Shown here in pieces: positions 55,162 to 64,000 of a DNA stretch of 64,000 nucleotides (positions within the stretch are counted from its first letter, which is position 1; the number at the start of each line of letters is the position of its first letter). The notes below the pieces were generated by a model. It saw nothing but the letters and a program-made list of their open reading frames with translations, made no database searches and had not been told where the DNA came from. Where the stretch lies: positions 147,191-211,190 of the forward strand of contig NZ_JQDZ01000123.1 of NCBI RefSeq assembly GCF_000764205.1. Direction: 5' to 3'. The position numbers and the translations under genes are program-made. Source of the DNA: Thalassotalea sp. ND16A. GTDB lineage: Bacteria; Pseudomonadota; Gammaproteobacteria; Enterobacterales; Alteromonadaceae.

Positions 55162-55671
55162 ATGAAAAAATTAGCGCAAATAACATTAGACTTAAGCGAC
55201 GAACAGGCAACGGTTGCCATGGGCAAGCGATTAGCCGCGATCACCCAACAATTAGATCTAGCCAGTTTGCTGGTCTTTTTGCATGGTGATTTGGGCGCCG
55301 GAAAAACCACCTTAACCCGAGGTTTTGTGCAAGGCATGGGCCATAACGGCAATGTAAAAAGTCCAACCTATACTTTGGTGGAACCCTACGAGTTAGCGCC
55401 TTGGCATGTGTATCATTTTGATCTGTATCGTTTGGGCGATCCGGAAGAATTAGAATATATGGGCATTCGCGATTATTTTGCGCAAAAATTTTGTTGTTTT
55501 ATTGAATGGCCAGAAAAAGGTGCTGGTCTTTTACCCCAAGAAGACCTTATTATAAACTTGCAGTATAATGACCGGCAAAGACTCATTACCTTACAAGCAA
55601 ACAGTAGTAAAGGTGAGCAACTAATCGCGGCATTAGTACAACAAACTAAAACAATAAAAAGACAAGGGTAA
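55162..55671 (+). CDS. tsaE: tRNA t6A synthesis ATPase TsaE
   Basis: ATPase that works with TsaB, TsaC and TsaD to make N6-threonylcarbamoyladenosine on ANN-decoding tRNAs. 169 residues, with P-loop HGDLGAGKTTLTRGF (about 47-61), KSPTYTLVEPY, and HFDLYRLGDPEELEYMGIRD, where the His-Phe-Asp-Leu-Tyr-Arg run is diagnostic. It starts 3 nt after nnr. Confidence 0.96.
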   Translation: MKKLAQITLDLSDEQATVAMGKRLAAITQQLDLASLLVFLHGDLGAGKTTLTRGFVQGMGHNGNVKSPTYTLVEPYELAPWHVYHFDLYRLGDPEELEYMGIRDYFAQKFCCFIEWPEKGAGLLPQEDLIINLQYNDRQRLITLQANSSKGEQLIAALVQQTKTIKRQG

Positions 55672-55717
55672 TTGGTAGAGTTTTCAACTATCGCTTGTGG
55701 GAAAACGTTAAAGTAAG

Positions 55718-57025
55718 ATGAGCAGCATAACCAAAACAATCATTATCATATGCTTCACATTATTTAGCCTCAATGCCTGGGCGCTAAATGTGATCGAAGG
55801 TGTGCGAATTTGGCCGGCACCAGAAAATACCCGAGTAGTGTTTGATTTGGATGGTAAACCGGAACACAGCTATTTTTTCCTGAAAAGCCCTGATCGTTTA
55901 GTGATCGACTTTAACAATACGGTTAATGCCGCCAATTTATCCAACCTTGCGAAAAACGACACCCGGATCAAACTGATTCGAACCAGTACCGGAAAAAATA
56001 AAAATTCGGTACGTTTGGTGCTCGAGCTTAGCGGCACTTACCAAGAGAACATCTTTGTGCTTAACCCTACCGGGCCTTATGGCAATCGGTTGGTAGTGGA
56101 TTTATTGGATCATAACCGTACTGTGGTGGCCAAGCATAAACCGAAAAATACCAAGCGTGATGTTATTATCGGCATCGATGCTGGCCATGGCGGTGAAGAT
56201 CCGGGCTCAATCTCAAAAAATGGCACCCATGAAAAACGCATTACCTTAAGCATTGCCAAACGCTTAGAAAAAATTATTAACCAGGAACCGGGGATGAAAG
56301 CGGTGATGATCCGCACCGGTGACTATTTTGTCAATTTAAACCGCCGTACCGAACTGGCACGGAAAAAACAGGTAGACTTTTTAGTCTCAATACACGCCGA
56401 TGCGTTTCGTACTTCACAGCCTCGAGGCGGTTCCGTTTGGATCGTCAATAATTCTCGCGCACAATCAGAATTATCCCGTTGGCTGGTCAATCGAGAAAAA
56501 AACTCAGAGTTACTCGGCGGTGGCGGTGAATTGATCAAGCGCACTAATGACGATAATTTGGCGGTATTCCTCGCCGATTTAACCAAAGACAAATCGTTAG
56601 AAATTAGTGACCGTATGGCCAATAATGTCATTAAAGAGATGAAAAAAATCACCAAAATGCATAAATCGAAGCCACAAAATGCAAGTTTGGCGGTGCTAAA
56701 ATCTTCCGATATACCATCTATGTTGGTGGAGACAGGTTTTATTTCTAACCCGTACGATTTTAAAAATTTAATGTCTGCCAATCATCAAAAAAAATTGGCC
56801 AAGGCCATTTTTACCGGCATGAAAAAATACTTTGTTCGCTATCCGCCAGAAGGCTCGTTACTCGCAAGTTTAAAACCAACCCAGCATAAAATCAGCAGGG
56901 GCGAATCGTTATCAGTGGTAGCCCAACGTTATAAAATATCGGTGAAAGACTTAAAGTTGGCAAACAATCTTAAAACCGATGTGGTTAGAATTGGTCAAAC
57001 CTTGACCATTCCCCGGGTTAACTAA
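55718..57025 (+). CDS. amiB: N-acetylmuramoyl-L-alanine amidase with AMIN and LysM domains
   Basis: Periplasmic peptidoglycan amidase for cell separation, 435 residues. A signal peptide (about 1-22, ending NAWA) is followed by an AMIN septum-targeting domain (about 25-130) and amidase_3 (about 148-375) with zinc ligands in IGIDAGHGGEDPG, the Glu in GTHEKRITLSIAKRL and the His in SIHADAF, plus the catalytic Glu in LVETGFISNP. One LysM (about 388-432: HKISRGESLSVVAQRYKIS) is at the end. The GGGGEL/KRTND segment matches the regulatory-helix region that EnvC-type activators displace. It precedes mutL, as is usual. Confidence 0.93.
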   Translation: MSSITKTIIIICFTLFSLNAWALNVIEGVRIWPAPENTRVVFDLDGKPEHSYFFLKSPDRLVIDFNNTVNAANLSNLAKNDTRIKLIRTSTGKNKNSVRLVLELSGTYQENIFVLNPTGPYGNRLVVDLLDHNRTVVAKHKPKNTKRDVIIGIDAGHGGEDPGSISKNGTHEKRITLSIAKRLEKIINQEPGMKAVMIRTGDYFVNLNRRTELARKKQVDFLVSIHADAFRTSQPRGGSVWIVNNSRAQSELSRWLVNREKNSELLGGGGELIKRTNDDNLAVFLADLTKDKSLEISDRMANNVIKEMKKITKMHKSKPQNASLAVLKSSDIPSMLVETGFISNPYDFKNLMSANHQKKLAKAIFTGMKKYFVRYPPEGSLLASLKPTQHKISRGESLSVVAQRYKISVKDLKLANNLKTDVVRIGQTLTIPRVN

Positions 57026-57046
57026 TAATCAGTTAAGAGTAAATTC

Positions 57047-58903
57047 ATGTCTATTGCGGTATTACCAGCTCGTCTTGCTAACCAGATAGCTGCTGGAGAA
57101 GTGGTCGAACGTCCAGCTTCTGTGGTCAAAGAATTAGTGGAAAACTCCATCGATGCCGGTGCCACTAAAATCAATATCGATATCGAAAAAGGCGGCGCTA
57201 AGCGTATTAAAATTACCGACAATGGCAAAGGTATCATCAAAGATGAGTTAACCCTGGCGTTATCTCGCCATGCCACCAGTAAAATTAAAAATCTTGACGA
57301 TCTCGAATCGATCGACAGTTTGGGATTTCGTGGTGAGGCCCTTGCCAGTATCAGTTCGGTTGCCAGATTAACCTTAACCTCGAAACCGGCCGAACAAGAC
57401 TCCGCCTGGCAAGCGGTTGCGTTTGGCCGAGATATGCAGGTTGAGGTAAAACCGGCAGCGCATCCAGATGGCACCAGCATTGATGTTGAAGATTTATTTT
57501 TTAATACCCCGGCCCGGCGCAAATTTTTAAGGACTGAAAAAACCGAATTTACCCATATTGATGAAGTGGTACGACGCATTGCCTTGTCAAAGCTGGACAT
57601 CACTATGGTATTAAGCCATAACGGCAAAGTAATACGCCAGTACCGCAGCGCCAAAACCGACAAACAAATTGAGAAACGCATCGCCAGTGTTTGTGGCCAA
57701 AGTTTTATCGACAATGCCATTGCGCTTGAATTTCAACACGATAACTTACATTTGTGGGGCTGGATCGCCAAGCCGCAATTTTTCCGTAGCCAGAATGATC
57801 TGTGTTATAGCTACGTTAATGACCGGATGATGCGGGATAAATTAATTAACCATGCGATCAGGCAGGCATACGGTGAACGGTTAAATCACGATGGCTATCC
57901 GGCGTTCGTGTTGTTCTTAAATCTCGATTTTTGCGACGTGGATGTTAATGTGCACCCGTCCAAACATGAAGTCAGATTTCATCAGGCACGTTTCGTTCAT
58001 GACTTTATTTGTTCGGCCATTGAGCAAACTCTGCTGAGTGAGCAAGAAAATCTTAGTGAACAATTTCAATCTGTTAGTGGTTGTCAAAGCAGTAGTCGCG
58101 ACTATGTGCAACCGTTAACGGCGATAAATGAACAAACTCAGGCATTTAACCAGGCAGAGCGGCAGCAAGGTCAGCAACCGCAGCAAAGTAGCCGCTACTC
58201 AACAGACAGGCCATCAACGCAGGCGCTAGACAATTATCAATCGCTACTGACAACTCAATCAACGAAACCTTCATCTGGTCAAAGTTATGCTGATGTTGTT
58301 ATTAGCCAATCAGCAGAGCAAGCTATGCCTGTTGCCAATGGTCAGTTAGAGCAAGCACCAACCACAAAGCTGCGCTTATTGAAAATGGTTGCCACTGACA
58401 TTGCTTTAATCGAGTATCAGCAACAGTTGTGTTGTTTAAAATTAATGCCGATGTTGCTACAAATTACCCAATGGCAATTGCAACAATCGTTTGCCTCCGG
58501 CATAGTTTCGCAACCCTTGTTATTACCGGTTTCGGTGAGTGTCAGTGATGAGCAATGGCAATTTATTGCCAACAATGAAGCCGGCTTTAATCAGGCCGGC
58601 ATCGTGTTAGAGCTAAAAGGCAAGCAATGCATTATTCGCCAGTATCCGGCACAACTAAGAGATAAAGATATCAATCAGAGTTTTAACAAGTTATTGGCGC
58701 TATTAACCGCTGTCGATGAGCTGGATACCAGCGCCTGGGTCAATGCGTTTGCCCAGCTAAAACTACCAGAAACCATTGATTTTATTCAGGCCCAGCAAGT
58801 GTTGCTGAATAGCAACTCGCTGAAAAATTTTGATCTTTCTGATTATCTGCGCTTGAATTCTCGAGAAGTCGACCTAACATCCTACATTAAGCAATTACAA
58901 TAA
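57047..58903 (+). CDS. mutL: DNA mismatch repair protein MutL
   Basis: 618 residues. The N-terminal GHKL ATPase (about 1-330) has [26 protein letters not shown], the SRHATSKI lid and [13 protein letters not shown], and then [16 protein letters not shown] Gln/Ser-rich linker spans about 340-440 and a C-terminal dimerisation domain about 440-618. I do not see the DQHA-type endonuclease motif, so it is of the MutH-dependent type. It starts 21 nt after amiB. Confidence 0.96.
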   Translation: MSIAVLPARLANQIAAGEVVERPASVVKELVENSIDAGATKINIDIEKGGAKRIKITDNGKGIIKDELTLALSRHATSKIKNLDDLESIDSLGFRGEALASISSVARLTLTSKPAEQDSAWQAVAFGRDMQVEVKPAAHPDGTSIDVEDLFFNTPARRKFLRTEKTEFTHIDEVVRRIALSKLDITMVLSHNGKVIRQYRSAKTDKQIEKRIASVCGQSFIDNAIALEFQHDNLHLWGWIAKPQFFRSQNDLCYSYVNDRMMRDKLINHAIRQAYGERLNHDGYPAFVLFLNLDFCDVDVNVHPSKHEVRFHQARFVHDFICSAIEQTLLSEQENLSEQFQSVSGCQSSSRDYVQPLTAINEQTQAFNQAERQQGQQPQQSSRYSTDRPSTQALDNYQSLLTTQSTKPSSGQSYADVVISQSAEQAMPVANGQLEQAPTTKLRLLKMVATDIALIEYQQQLCCLKLMPMLLQITQWQLQQSFASGIVSQPLLLPVSVSVSDEQWQFIANNEAGFNQAGIVLELKGKQCIIRQYPAQLRDKDINQSFNKLLALLTAVDELDTSAWVNAFAQLKLPETIDFIQAQQVLLNSNSLKNFDLSDYLRLNSREVDLTSYIKQLQ

Positions 58904-58950
58904 CCCTGTTCAATTCAGCAGAACAGTGACAGCAGGCAGCATTAGCTATT

Positions 58951-59895
58951 ATGAGCGACAGCAAGCAAGCAGATTTACCACCAGTGATATGTATTATGGG
59001 GCCTACCGCCTCAGGTAAAACTGATCTTGCCTTTCAATTAAGTGACCACCTGCCGTGTGACATAATTAGCGTCGACTCTGCTCTGGTATATAAAGGCTTT
59101 GATATCGGCAGTGCCAAGCCAACCAGCGAAGAGTTAGCCAAATACCCGCATCGGCTGATCGATATTATTGATCCGAGTGAAAGTTATTCGGCCGCGGATT
59201 TTTGTCGCGATGCCAAACGTGAAATTGCGGAAATTCGCAGTCGCGGCCGCATTCCGGTATTGGTTGGCGGCACCATGATGTATTTCAAAAGTTTGCTTGA
59301 AGGTATTTCACCATTACCGGCAGCCAATGCTGAAATTAGAGCCGCTATTGAAGCCGAAGCCGAGGTGAGTGGCTGGCACCATATGCATCAGCTATTGGCA
59401 CAAGTTGACCCGGTTGCCGCAGAGCGGATTCATCCCAATGATCCACAGCGTCTTATTCGGGCTTTGGAAGTGTATCGCCTTACCAATAAGTCGATGACTG
59501 AGTTAACGCAAGTAAAAGGTGAAACTCTTGATGGTAAAGTATTACAGTTTGCCATCAGCACGACCGAGCGCGCCGAATTGCACCAAAGAATTGAACTTAG
59601 ATACAACATTATGCTGGAACAAGGGTTTCAGGCAGAAGTAGAGCAATTGATGCAACGTGCAGATTTGCATGAAAACCTGCCGTCTGTTCGCTGTGTTGGT
59701 TATCGTCAAATGTGGCAACATTTAAATGGTGAGTTTGATTTTGACGAAATGGTGTTTCGTGGCGTGTGTGCTACCAGACAATTGGCTAAGCGGCAATTAA
59801 CCTGGTTGCGTGGTTGGCCAAATTTGACCTGGCTAACGACCAATGATGAAAATAATTTGCAGCAAGTGTTGCAACAGCTCAATTATCGCGGTTAA
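58951..59895 (+). CDS. miaA: tRNA dimethylallyltransferase
   Basis: Adds the isopentenyl group to A37 of tRNAs reading UNN codons. 314 residues; P-loop [12 protein letters not shown] (about 17-28), [38 protein letters not shown], and the tRNA-binding [14 protein letters not shown] near the end. The second residue of the usual DSAQVYR motif is Leu here (SALVYKG), a conservative oddity. It follows mutL by 47 nt and precedes hfq. Confidence 0.95.
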   Translation: MSDSKQADLPPVICIMGPTASGKTDLAFQLSDHLPCDIISVDSALVYKGFDIGSAKPTSEELAKYPHRLIDIIDPSESYSAADFCRDAKREIAEIRSRGRIPVLVGGTMMYFKSLLEGISPLPAANAEIRAAIEAEAEVSGWHHMHQLLAQVDPVAAERIHPNDPQRLIRALEVYRLTNKSMTELTQVKGETLDGKVLQFAISTTERAELHQRIELRYNIMLEQGFQAEVEQLMQRADLHENLPSVRCVGYRQMWQHLNGEFDFDEMVFRGVCATRQLAKRQLTWLRGWPNLTWLTTNDENNLQQVLQQLNYRG

Positions 59896-59960
59896 CGAAC
59901 GGTTGTTTTAGGGTAAAGCATTTGTTGGTAAGTCATTTTTATCGGCTTTTTATATATCAA

Positions 59961-59989
59961 TTAGCAAAGTTCAAATCATAGTGTATAAT
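59961..59989 (+). promoter_or_regulatory. Predicted hfq promoter
   Basis: TTAGCA (59961-59966), a 17-bp spacer and a perfect TATAAT (59984-59989) preceded by TGTG. Transcription would begin near 59996, giving a 137-nt leader for hfq. Read-through from miaA is also likely. Confidence 0.55.
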
Positions 59990-60120
59990 TAAGAAGCTCG
60001 TTGTGTAACTAGTTAAATTTCAACTAAATATTTACATGACAATTAGAACATGCACTTAATGAAAATATAAATTTAATTAGTTTAGCAGTATCCGGTTTAT
60101 CGGATTAACAATAACAATAA

Positions 60121-60375
<255 letters not shown>

Positions 60376-60407
60376 CACTTAAATGAAAATGAATTGGAGT
60401 TGCTCAT

Positions 60408-61694
60408 TTGTTTGATAGGCATCAAGCAGGTGAGCAAGCAGTACTTGTTCACATAGATTTCCCGCAAGAAAACGCCCGCGAAGACCTGCAAGAATTTGAA
60501 ATGTTGGTATCTTCTGCCGGGATAAATTCTTTAACAGTAATTACCGGTAAACGTGACACCCCGCATCCTAAGTATTTTGTTGGCAGCGGCAAGGCTGAAG
60601 AGATACGTGAAGCGGTAAATCTGTTTGATGCGGATGTGATCTTGTTTAATCACGTATTATCACCGTCACAAGAAAAAAATCTTGAGGCCTTGTGTCAATG
60701 TCGAGTGGTTGACAGAACCACGTTAATTTTAGATATTTTTGCGCAACGGGCCCGTACCCATGAGGGTAAGTTACAGGTTGAGTTGGCGCAATTGCGTCAT
60801 ATGAGCACCCGGCTAATCCGCGGTTGGACCCATTTAGAGCGGCAAAAAGGTGGTATCGGTTTACGTGGCCCGGGTGAAACCCAGTTAGAAACCGATAGAC
60901 GATTATTACGTGAACGTATGCATAATATTCGTGGTCGTTTGGCCAAGGTTGAAAAGCAGCGACATCAGGGGCGACGTGCCCGTGAGCGTGCTGAAATTCC
61001 TACAGTCTCTATCGTCGGTTATACCAATGCTGGTAAATCCACGTTATTCAATCGTATTACTGACTCGGATGTTTATGCTGCCGATCAATTGTTCGCTACC
61101 CTTGATCCAACGCTGCGTAAACTCCATATAGAAGATGTAGGGAAAATTATTTTAGCCGACACCGTGGGGTTTATTCGTCATTTACCACACGATTTAGTGG
61201 CGGCGTTTAAAGCAACACTCACAGAAACCCGCGAAGCACATTTGCAACTGCATGTGGTAGATATTAGTGATGAACGGCGGGCAGATAATATTGCCCAGGT
61301 AGATGCGGTGTTGAAAGAAATTGAAGCGAACGAAATACCACAATTGCTGGTGTGCAATAAAATTGATAATCTGCATGACGTTGCACCAAGAATTGATCGG
61401 GATGAGCAGGGCAAACCTATCAGGGTATGGCTATCGGCCAGAGCCAATATCGGTTTAGAGTTGTTAAGCGCGGCGTTAACCGAGTTGCTGGCGACCGAAT
61501 TAATCGAGCACCGGTTAAAGATACCGCCCAGTGCCGGTAAATTGCGCGGAACTTTATATCAATTAAATTGTATAAAAGAAGAGAGCTATGATGAACAAGG
61601 CAATTGTTTCTTGGATGTAACTTTACCTTTGCGCGAGTGGAATAAATTGTTGAAAGTTGGTAAAACTGACCTAGAGGGCTTTATCCAACATTAA
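60408..61694 (+). CDS. hflX: GTPase HflX
   Basis: Ribosome-associated GTPase that splits stalled or heat-damaged ribosomes. 428 residues starting at a TTG (MFDRHQAGEQAVLVHIDFPQ), with GGAG 8 nt upstream; the MFDR start is conserved. An N-terminal HflX domain and the coiled linker GRLAKVEKQRHQGRRARERA precede the G domain (about 195-360): GYTNAGKSTLFN, DTVGFI, CNKID. It follows hfq by 32 nt. Confidence 0.96.
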   Translation: MFDRHQAGEQAVLVHIDFPQENAREDLQEFEMLVSSAGINSLTVITGKRDTPHPKYFVGSGKAEEIREAVNLFDADVILFNHVLSPSQEKNLEALCQCRVVDRTTLILDIFAQRARTHEGKLQVELAQLRHMSTRLIRGWTHLERQKGGIGLRGPGETQLETDRRLLRERMHNIRGRLAKVEKQRHQGRRARERAEIPTVSIVGYTNAGKSTLFNRITDSDVYAADQLFATLDPTLRKLHIEDVGKIILADTVGFIRHLPHDLVAAFKATLTETREAHLQLHVVDISDERRADNIAQVDAVLKEIEANEIPQLLVCNKIDNLHDVAPRIDRDEQGKPIRVWLSARANIGLELLSAALTELLATELIEHRLKIPPSAGKLRGTLYQLNCIKEESYDEQGNCFLDVTLPLREWNKLLKVGKTDLEGFIQH

Positions 61695-61762
61695 CCTATT
61701 GGTATTATTAACCAATCGTTATTAATACATATTTTTAATATTGCAACCTATCGGAGAGCAAA

Positions 61763-62920
61763 ATGGCTTGGAATGAACCGGGGAAAAACGATAATGATCC
61801 CTGGAAAAATAAAGGCGGTCGTGATCAAGGACCACCAGATTTAGACGAATTACTAAAAGATCTTGGCAATAAATTTGGCGGGATTTTTGGCGGCAATAAA
61901 CCAGGGAAATCTGGTGGCGGCAAAAGTTTTAGCAGTTTTGGTGCCGGCATAATCATTGCCATTGCCGTTGTCGTTTGGGCGGTAGGTGGCTTTTATACCA
62001 TCAAAGAAGCTGAGCGCGGCGTAGTGCTACAATTTGGTGAATTTAATGGTTTAGTTGAACCAGGTATTCACTGGCAACCAACGTTTGTGCAAAAAGTTAT
62101 CCCGGTGGATGTACAAACCACACGCAACCTGCCTGCCAGCGGCTTCATGTTAACCGAAGATGAAAACGTCGTTCGGGTTGAAATGCAAGTTCAATACCGT
62201 ATCGTTGATGCCCGCAATTACTTATTCAGTGTGACTAACGCCGATGGCAGTTTAGAGCATGCGTTTGACAGTGCCATCCGTTATGTTGTTGGTCATTCAA
62301 AAATGGATGAAGTACTAACCTCTGGTCGTGAACAAGTACGTCAGTCGGTATGGGCCGAGCTTGAAAAAGTAATTGACGCCTACAACATGGGTTTATTAAT
62401 TTCCGATGTCAACTTTAAAGATGCGCGTCCACCAGAACAGGTGAAAGATGCGTTTGATGATGCCATTGCCGCGAAAGAAGATGAAGAACGTTTCGTGCTA
62501 GAAGCCGAAGCTTACGCGTTATCGGTAGAACCGGAAGCTCGTGGTCGGGCTAAGCGTTTAGAACAAGATGCCATTGCCTATAAACAGCAAATTGTACTTG
62601 CCGCCGAAGGTGAAGTGGCAAAGTTTGAGAAGCTATTACCCGAATACAAATCAGCACCAGAGGTGACTCGTCAGCGCTTGTATTTAACCACCATGGAAAA
62701 AGTCTATTCAAACACTTCGAAAGTGATGGTTGATGTCGACGGTGGTAATAACATGATGTACTTACCATTAGATAAAATTATGCAGCAACAACCGCAGAGA
62801 AATTATTCGAGTGCAACGCAGTTAAGCCCTTTGCAACAAAATCCGTTGCAAAGAAGTAAAAACTCGACGGTAAATTCTTCATCAAACCGTACTGATCGCT
62901 TCAACAAGGGGGGTAATTAA
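61763..62920 (+). CDS. hflK: FtsH protease modulator HflK
   Basis: Inner-membrane SPFH/band 7 protein that with HflC forms a large periplasmic cage around FtsH. 385 residues: Gly/Asp/Asn-rich cytoplasmic N-terminus (about 1-58), TM at about 59-79, SPFH domain (about 80-260) with the family GLVEPGIHW, helical EAEAYALSVEPEARGRAKRL, and a Gln/Ser/Asn-rich C-terminal tail. 2 nt separate it from hflC. Confidence 0.96.
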   Translation: MAWNEPGKNDNDPWKNKGGRDQGPPDLDELLKDLGNKFGGIFGGNKPGKSGGGKSFSSFGAGIIIAIAVVVWAVGGFYTIKEAERGVVLQFGEFNGLVEPGIHWQPTFVQKVIPVDVQTTRNLPASGFMLTEDENVVRVEMQVQYRIVDARNYLFSVTNADGSLEHAFDSAIRYVVGHSKMDEVLTSGREQVRQSVWAELEKVIDAYNMGLLISDVNFKDARPPEQVKDAFDDAIAAKEDEERFVLEAEAYALSVEPEARGRAKRLEQDAIAYKQQIVLAAEGEVAKFEKLLPEYKSAPEVTRQRLYLTTMEKVYSNTSKVMVDVDGGNNMMYLPLDKIMQQQPQRNYSSATQLSPLQQNPLQRSKNSTVNSSSNRTDRFNKGGN

Positions 62921-62922
62921 TC

Positions 62923-63807
62923 ATGAAAAACTTCGCAATTATCATCCTGATCATACTGGGGCTATTAACGGTATCATCAGTGTTCGTCATCAATGAAGGC
63001 GAACGTGGTATCGTCTTTCAGTTCTCGAAAATAAAACGTGACGGCGCTGGCGAAATGCGGGTTTATGAACCTGGTTTGCATTTTAAAATCCCATTGATAG
63101 AACGGGTCAATAAAATTGATGCCCGTATTCAAACTCTTGATGATGTGCCAGATCGTTTCGTCACGGCAGAGAAAAAAGATGTCTTGGTAGATTCTTACGT
63201 GAAATGGAAAATTGTTGATTTTTCAACCTTCTATGTACGTACTGCCGGCGGTAACATCGACAATGCGCGCGCGCTATTGAAACAAAAAGTGAATAACGGT
63301 TTACGTACCGAGTTTGGTTCTCGTACCATTAAACAAATAGTTTCTGGCGATCGTGATTCATTGATGGAAGAGGCGATGCTTAGTGCTGAATCGAGTAAAG
63401 TGGATTTAGGCATTGAAGTCGTTGATGTTCGGGTTAAACGGATTAACTTGCCGGAAGAGGTGAGTAACTCAATCTATGAGCGGATGCGTGCCGAACGTAA
63501 AGCGGTAGCACAGGAACATCGTTCACAAGGCCGTGAAAAAGCCGAAGTGATCCATGCAACTGTCGATGCTAAAGTGACGGTAATGCTGGCCACTGCGAAT
63601 AAAGACGCGTTTACCCTACGTGGTGAAGGTGATGCTTTAGCCGCTAAAGTTTATTCCAATGCCTATAACAAAGATGCTGAATTCTTTAACTTTGTCCGTA
63701 GCTTGCAAGCGTATGAAAACAGCTTTAACTCGAAGAGCGATATCTTAGTGGTGAAACCAGATAGTGATTTCTTCAATTATCTGAAAGCGCCAAAAGCGAC
63801 TAATTAA
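62923..63807 (+). CDS. hflC: FtsH protease modulator HflC
   Basis: Partner of HflK. 294 residues: N-terminal TM (about 4-22, IIILIILGLLTVSSVFV), then SPFH domain with NEGERGIVFQFSKIKRD and YEPGLHFKIPLIERV, and a helical stalk with ERMRAERKAVAQEHRSQGRE. The end of the operon is marked by a strong terminator 17 nt downstream. Confidence 0.96.
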   Translation: MKNFAIIILIILGLLTVSSVFVINEGERGIVFQFSKIKRDGAGEMRVYEPGLHFKIPLIERVNKIDARIQTLDDVPDRFVTAEKKDVLVDSYVKWKIVDFSTFYVRTAGGNIDNARALLKQKVNNGLRTEFGSRTIKQIVSGDRDSLMEEAMLSAESSKVDLGIEVVDVRVKRINLPEEVSNSIYERMRAERKAVAQEHRSQGREKAEVIHATVDAKVTVMLATANKDAFTLRGEGDALAAKVYSNAYNKDAEFFNFVRSLQAYENSFNSKSDILVVKPDSDFFNYLKAPKATN

Positions 63808-63824
63808 TAAATTATTTAGTCTCT

Positions 63825-63852
63825 AAAAAAACCTCCTGCTGGAGGTTTTTTT
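63825..63852 (+). terminator. Terminator of the hfq-hflXKC operon
   Basis: AAAAAACCTCC, loop TGCT, GGAGGTTTTTTT, directly after hflC. Confidence 0.92.
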
Positions 63853-63904
63853 GTAACTGGTTGGCGGGGTTTTAACCTGAAGTATCCCCACAAATATTTG
63901 AGTA

Positions 63905-64000
63905 AGTGTTTGAAATCTGGTTAAATTAATTTCACCACAAAACAGAAATAACCAAACTTCAAACACTATGCGACCATTTTCAAACTTTTTTACCCAAGAA
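63905..64000 (+). other. Inverted repeat followed by a possible truncated ORF start
   Basis: AGTGTTTGAA (63905-63914) pairs perfectly with TTCAAACACT (63958-63967), and inside it TGGTTA (63918-63923) pairs with TAACCA (63949-63954). An ATG at 63968 follows at once and stays open to the window end (MRPFSNFFTQE). No ribosome site is visible. Such a hairpin at the start of a gene may be a mobile-element end, but 11 residues are too few to identify it. Confidence 0.35.

Noticed and set aside
57022..57720. 232-codon minus-strand ORF over mutL
   Set aside because: Antisense shadow of the highly conserved MutL ATPase domain.

Overview
The window looks like a chromosomal segment of a marine gammaproteobacterium of the Alteromonadales, probably Colwelliaceae (Thalassotalea/Colwellia-like). 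This rests on the gene order queG/nnr-tsaE-amiB-mutL-miaA-hfq-hflX-hflK-hflC, on engB and polA facing each other as around the spf (Spot 42) locus, on moderate GC, and on dispersed ATACCAATTTGATTAA-type palindromes. The genus is an inference from protein character; no search was run.

Layout. 1-886: tRNA-His followed by three 110-111 bp tandem repeats, each ending in a degenerate copy of the tRNA 3' half. 887-8969: a gamma-glutamyltransferase lipoprotein, a malyl-CoA lyase-type aldolase, and an RND efflux pair with a divergent TetR regulator and two identical operator palindromes. 8984-15778: a two-component system, a DJ-1/PfpI protein and a YbbA/YbbP-like ABC exporter, tied together by an 11-bp direct-repeat motif upstream of three transcription units. 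15883-17442: a decaying upp-uraA uracil salvage operon. 17457-17976: two small divergent genes, each with an FNR-type box positioned for class II activation. 18308-25471: a tetrahaem cytochrome c4-like protein, engB, a candidate small RNA in the spf position, polA and gor. 25708-27756: prlC.

27898-41480 is a large type IV pilus minor-pilin region on the minus strand. It holds a fimT-pilV-pilW-pilX-pilY1-pilY1-pilE cluster with two near-identical pilY1 genes separated by a pilX remnant. A second, divergent minor-pilin cassette sits between ~355 bp direct repeats that carry a promoter region and a fimT 5' end.

41528-44088 holds a 3-methyladenine glycosylase-like gene, rsmJ, palindromic repeats and a membrane protein. 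44125-49327 is the most unusual block. It contains a TauD dioxygenase/TPR-like/ATP-grasp fusion facing a tight operon of a Tat-exported Asp-rich protein, a PqqD-like peptide chaperone, an HprK-related kinase and a nucleotidyltransferase. This resembles a peptide- or protein-modification system (the 'HPr-rel-A' type) whose chemistry I do not know.

49515-64000 is mostly housekeeping: a NYN-domain protein, a peroxiredoxin-ferritin pair, a YhiN-like flavoprotein, queG diverging from nnr-tsaE-amiB-mutL-miaA, then hfq-hflX-hflK-hflC ending in a strong terminator. At the right edge a large hairpin precedes what may be the start of another ORF.
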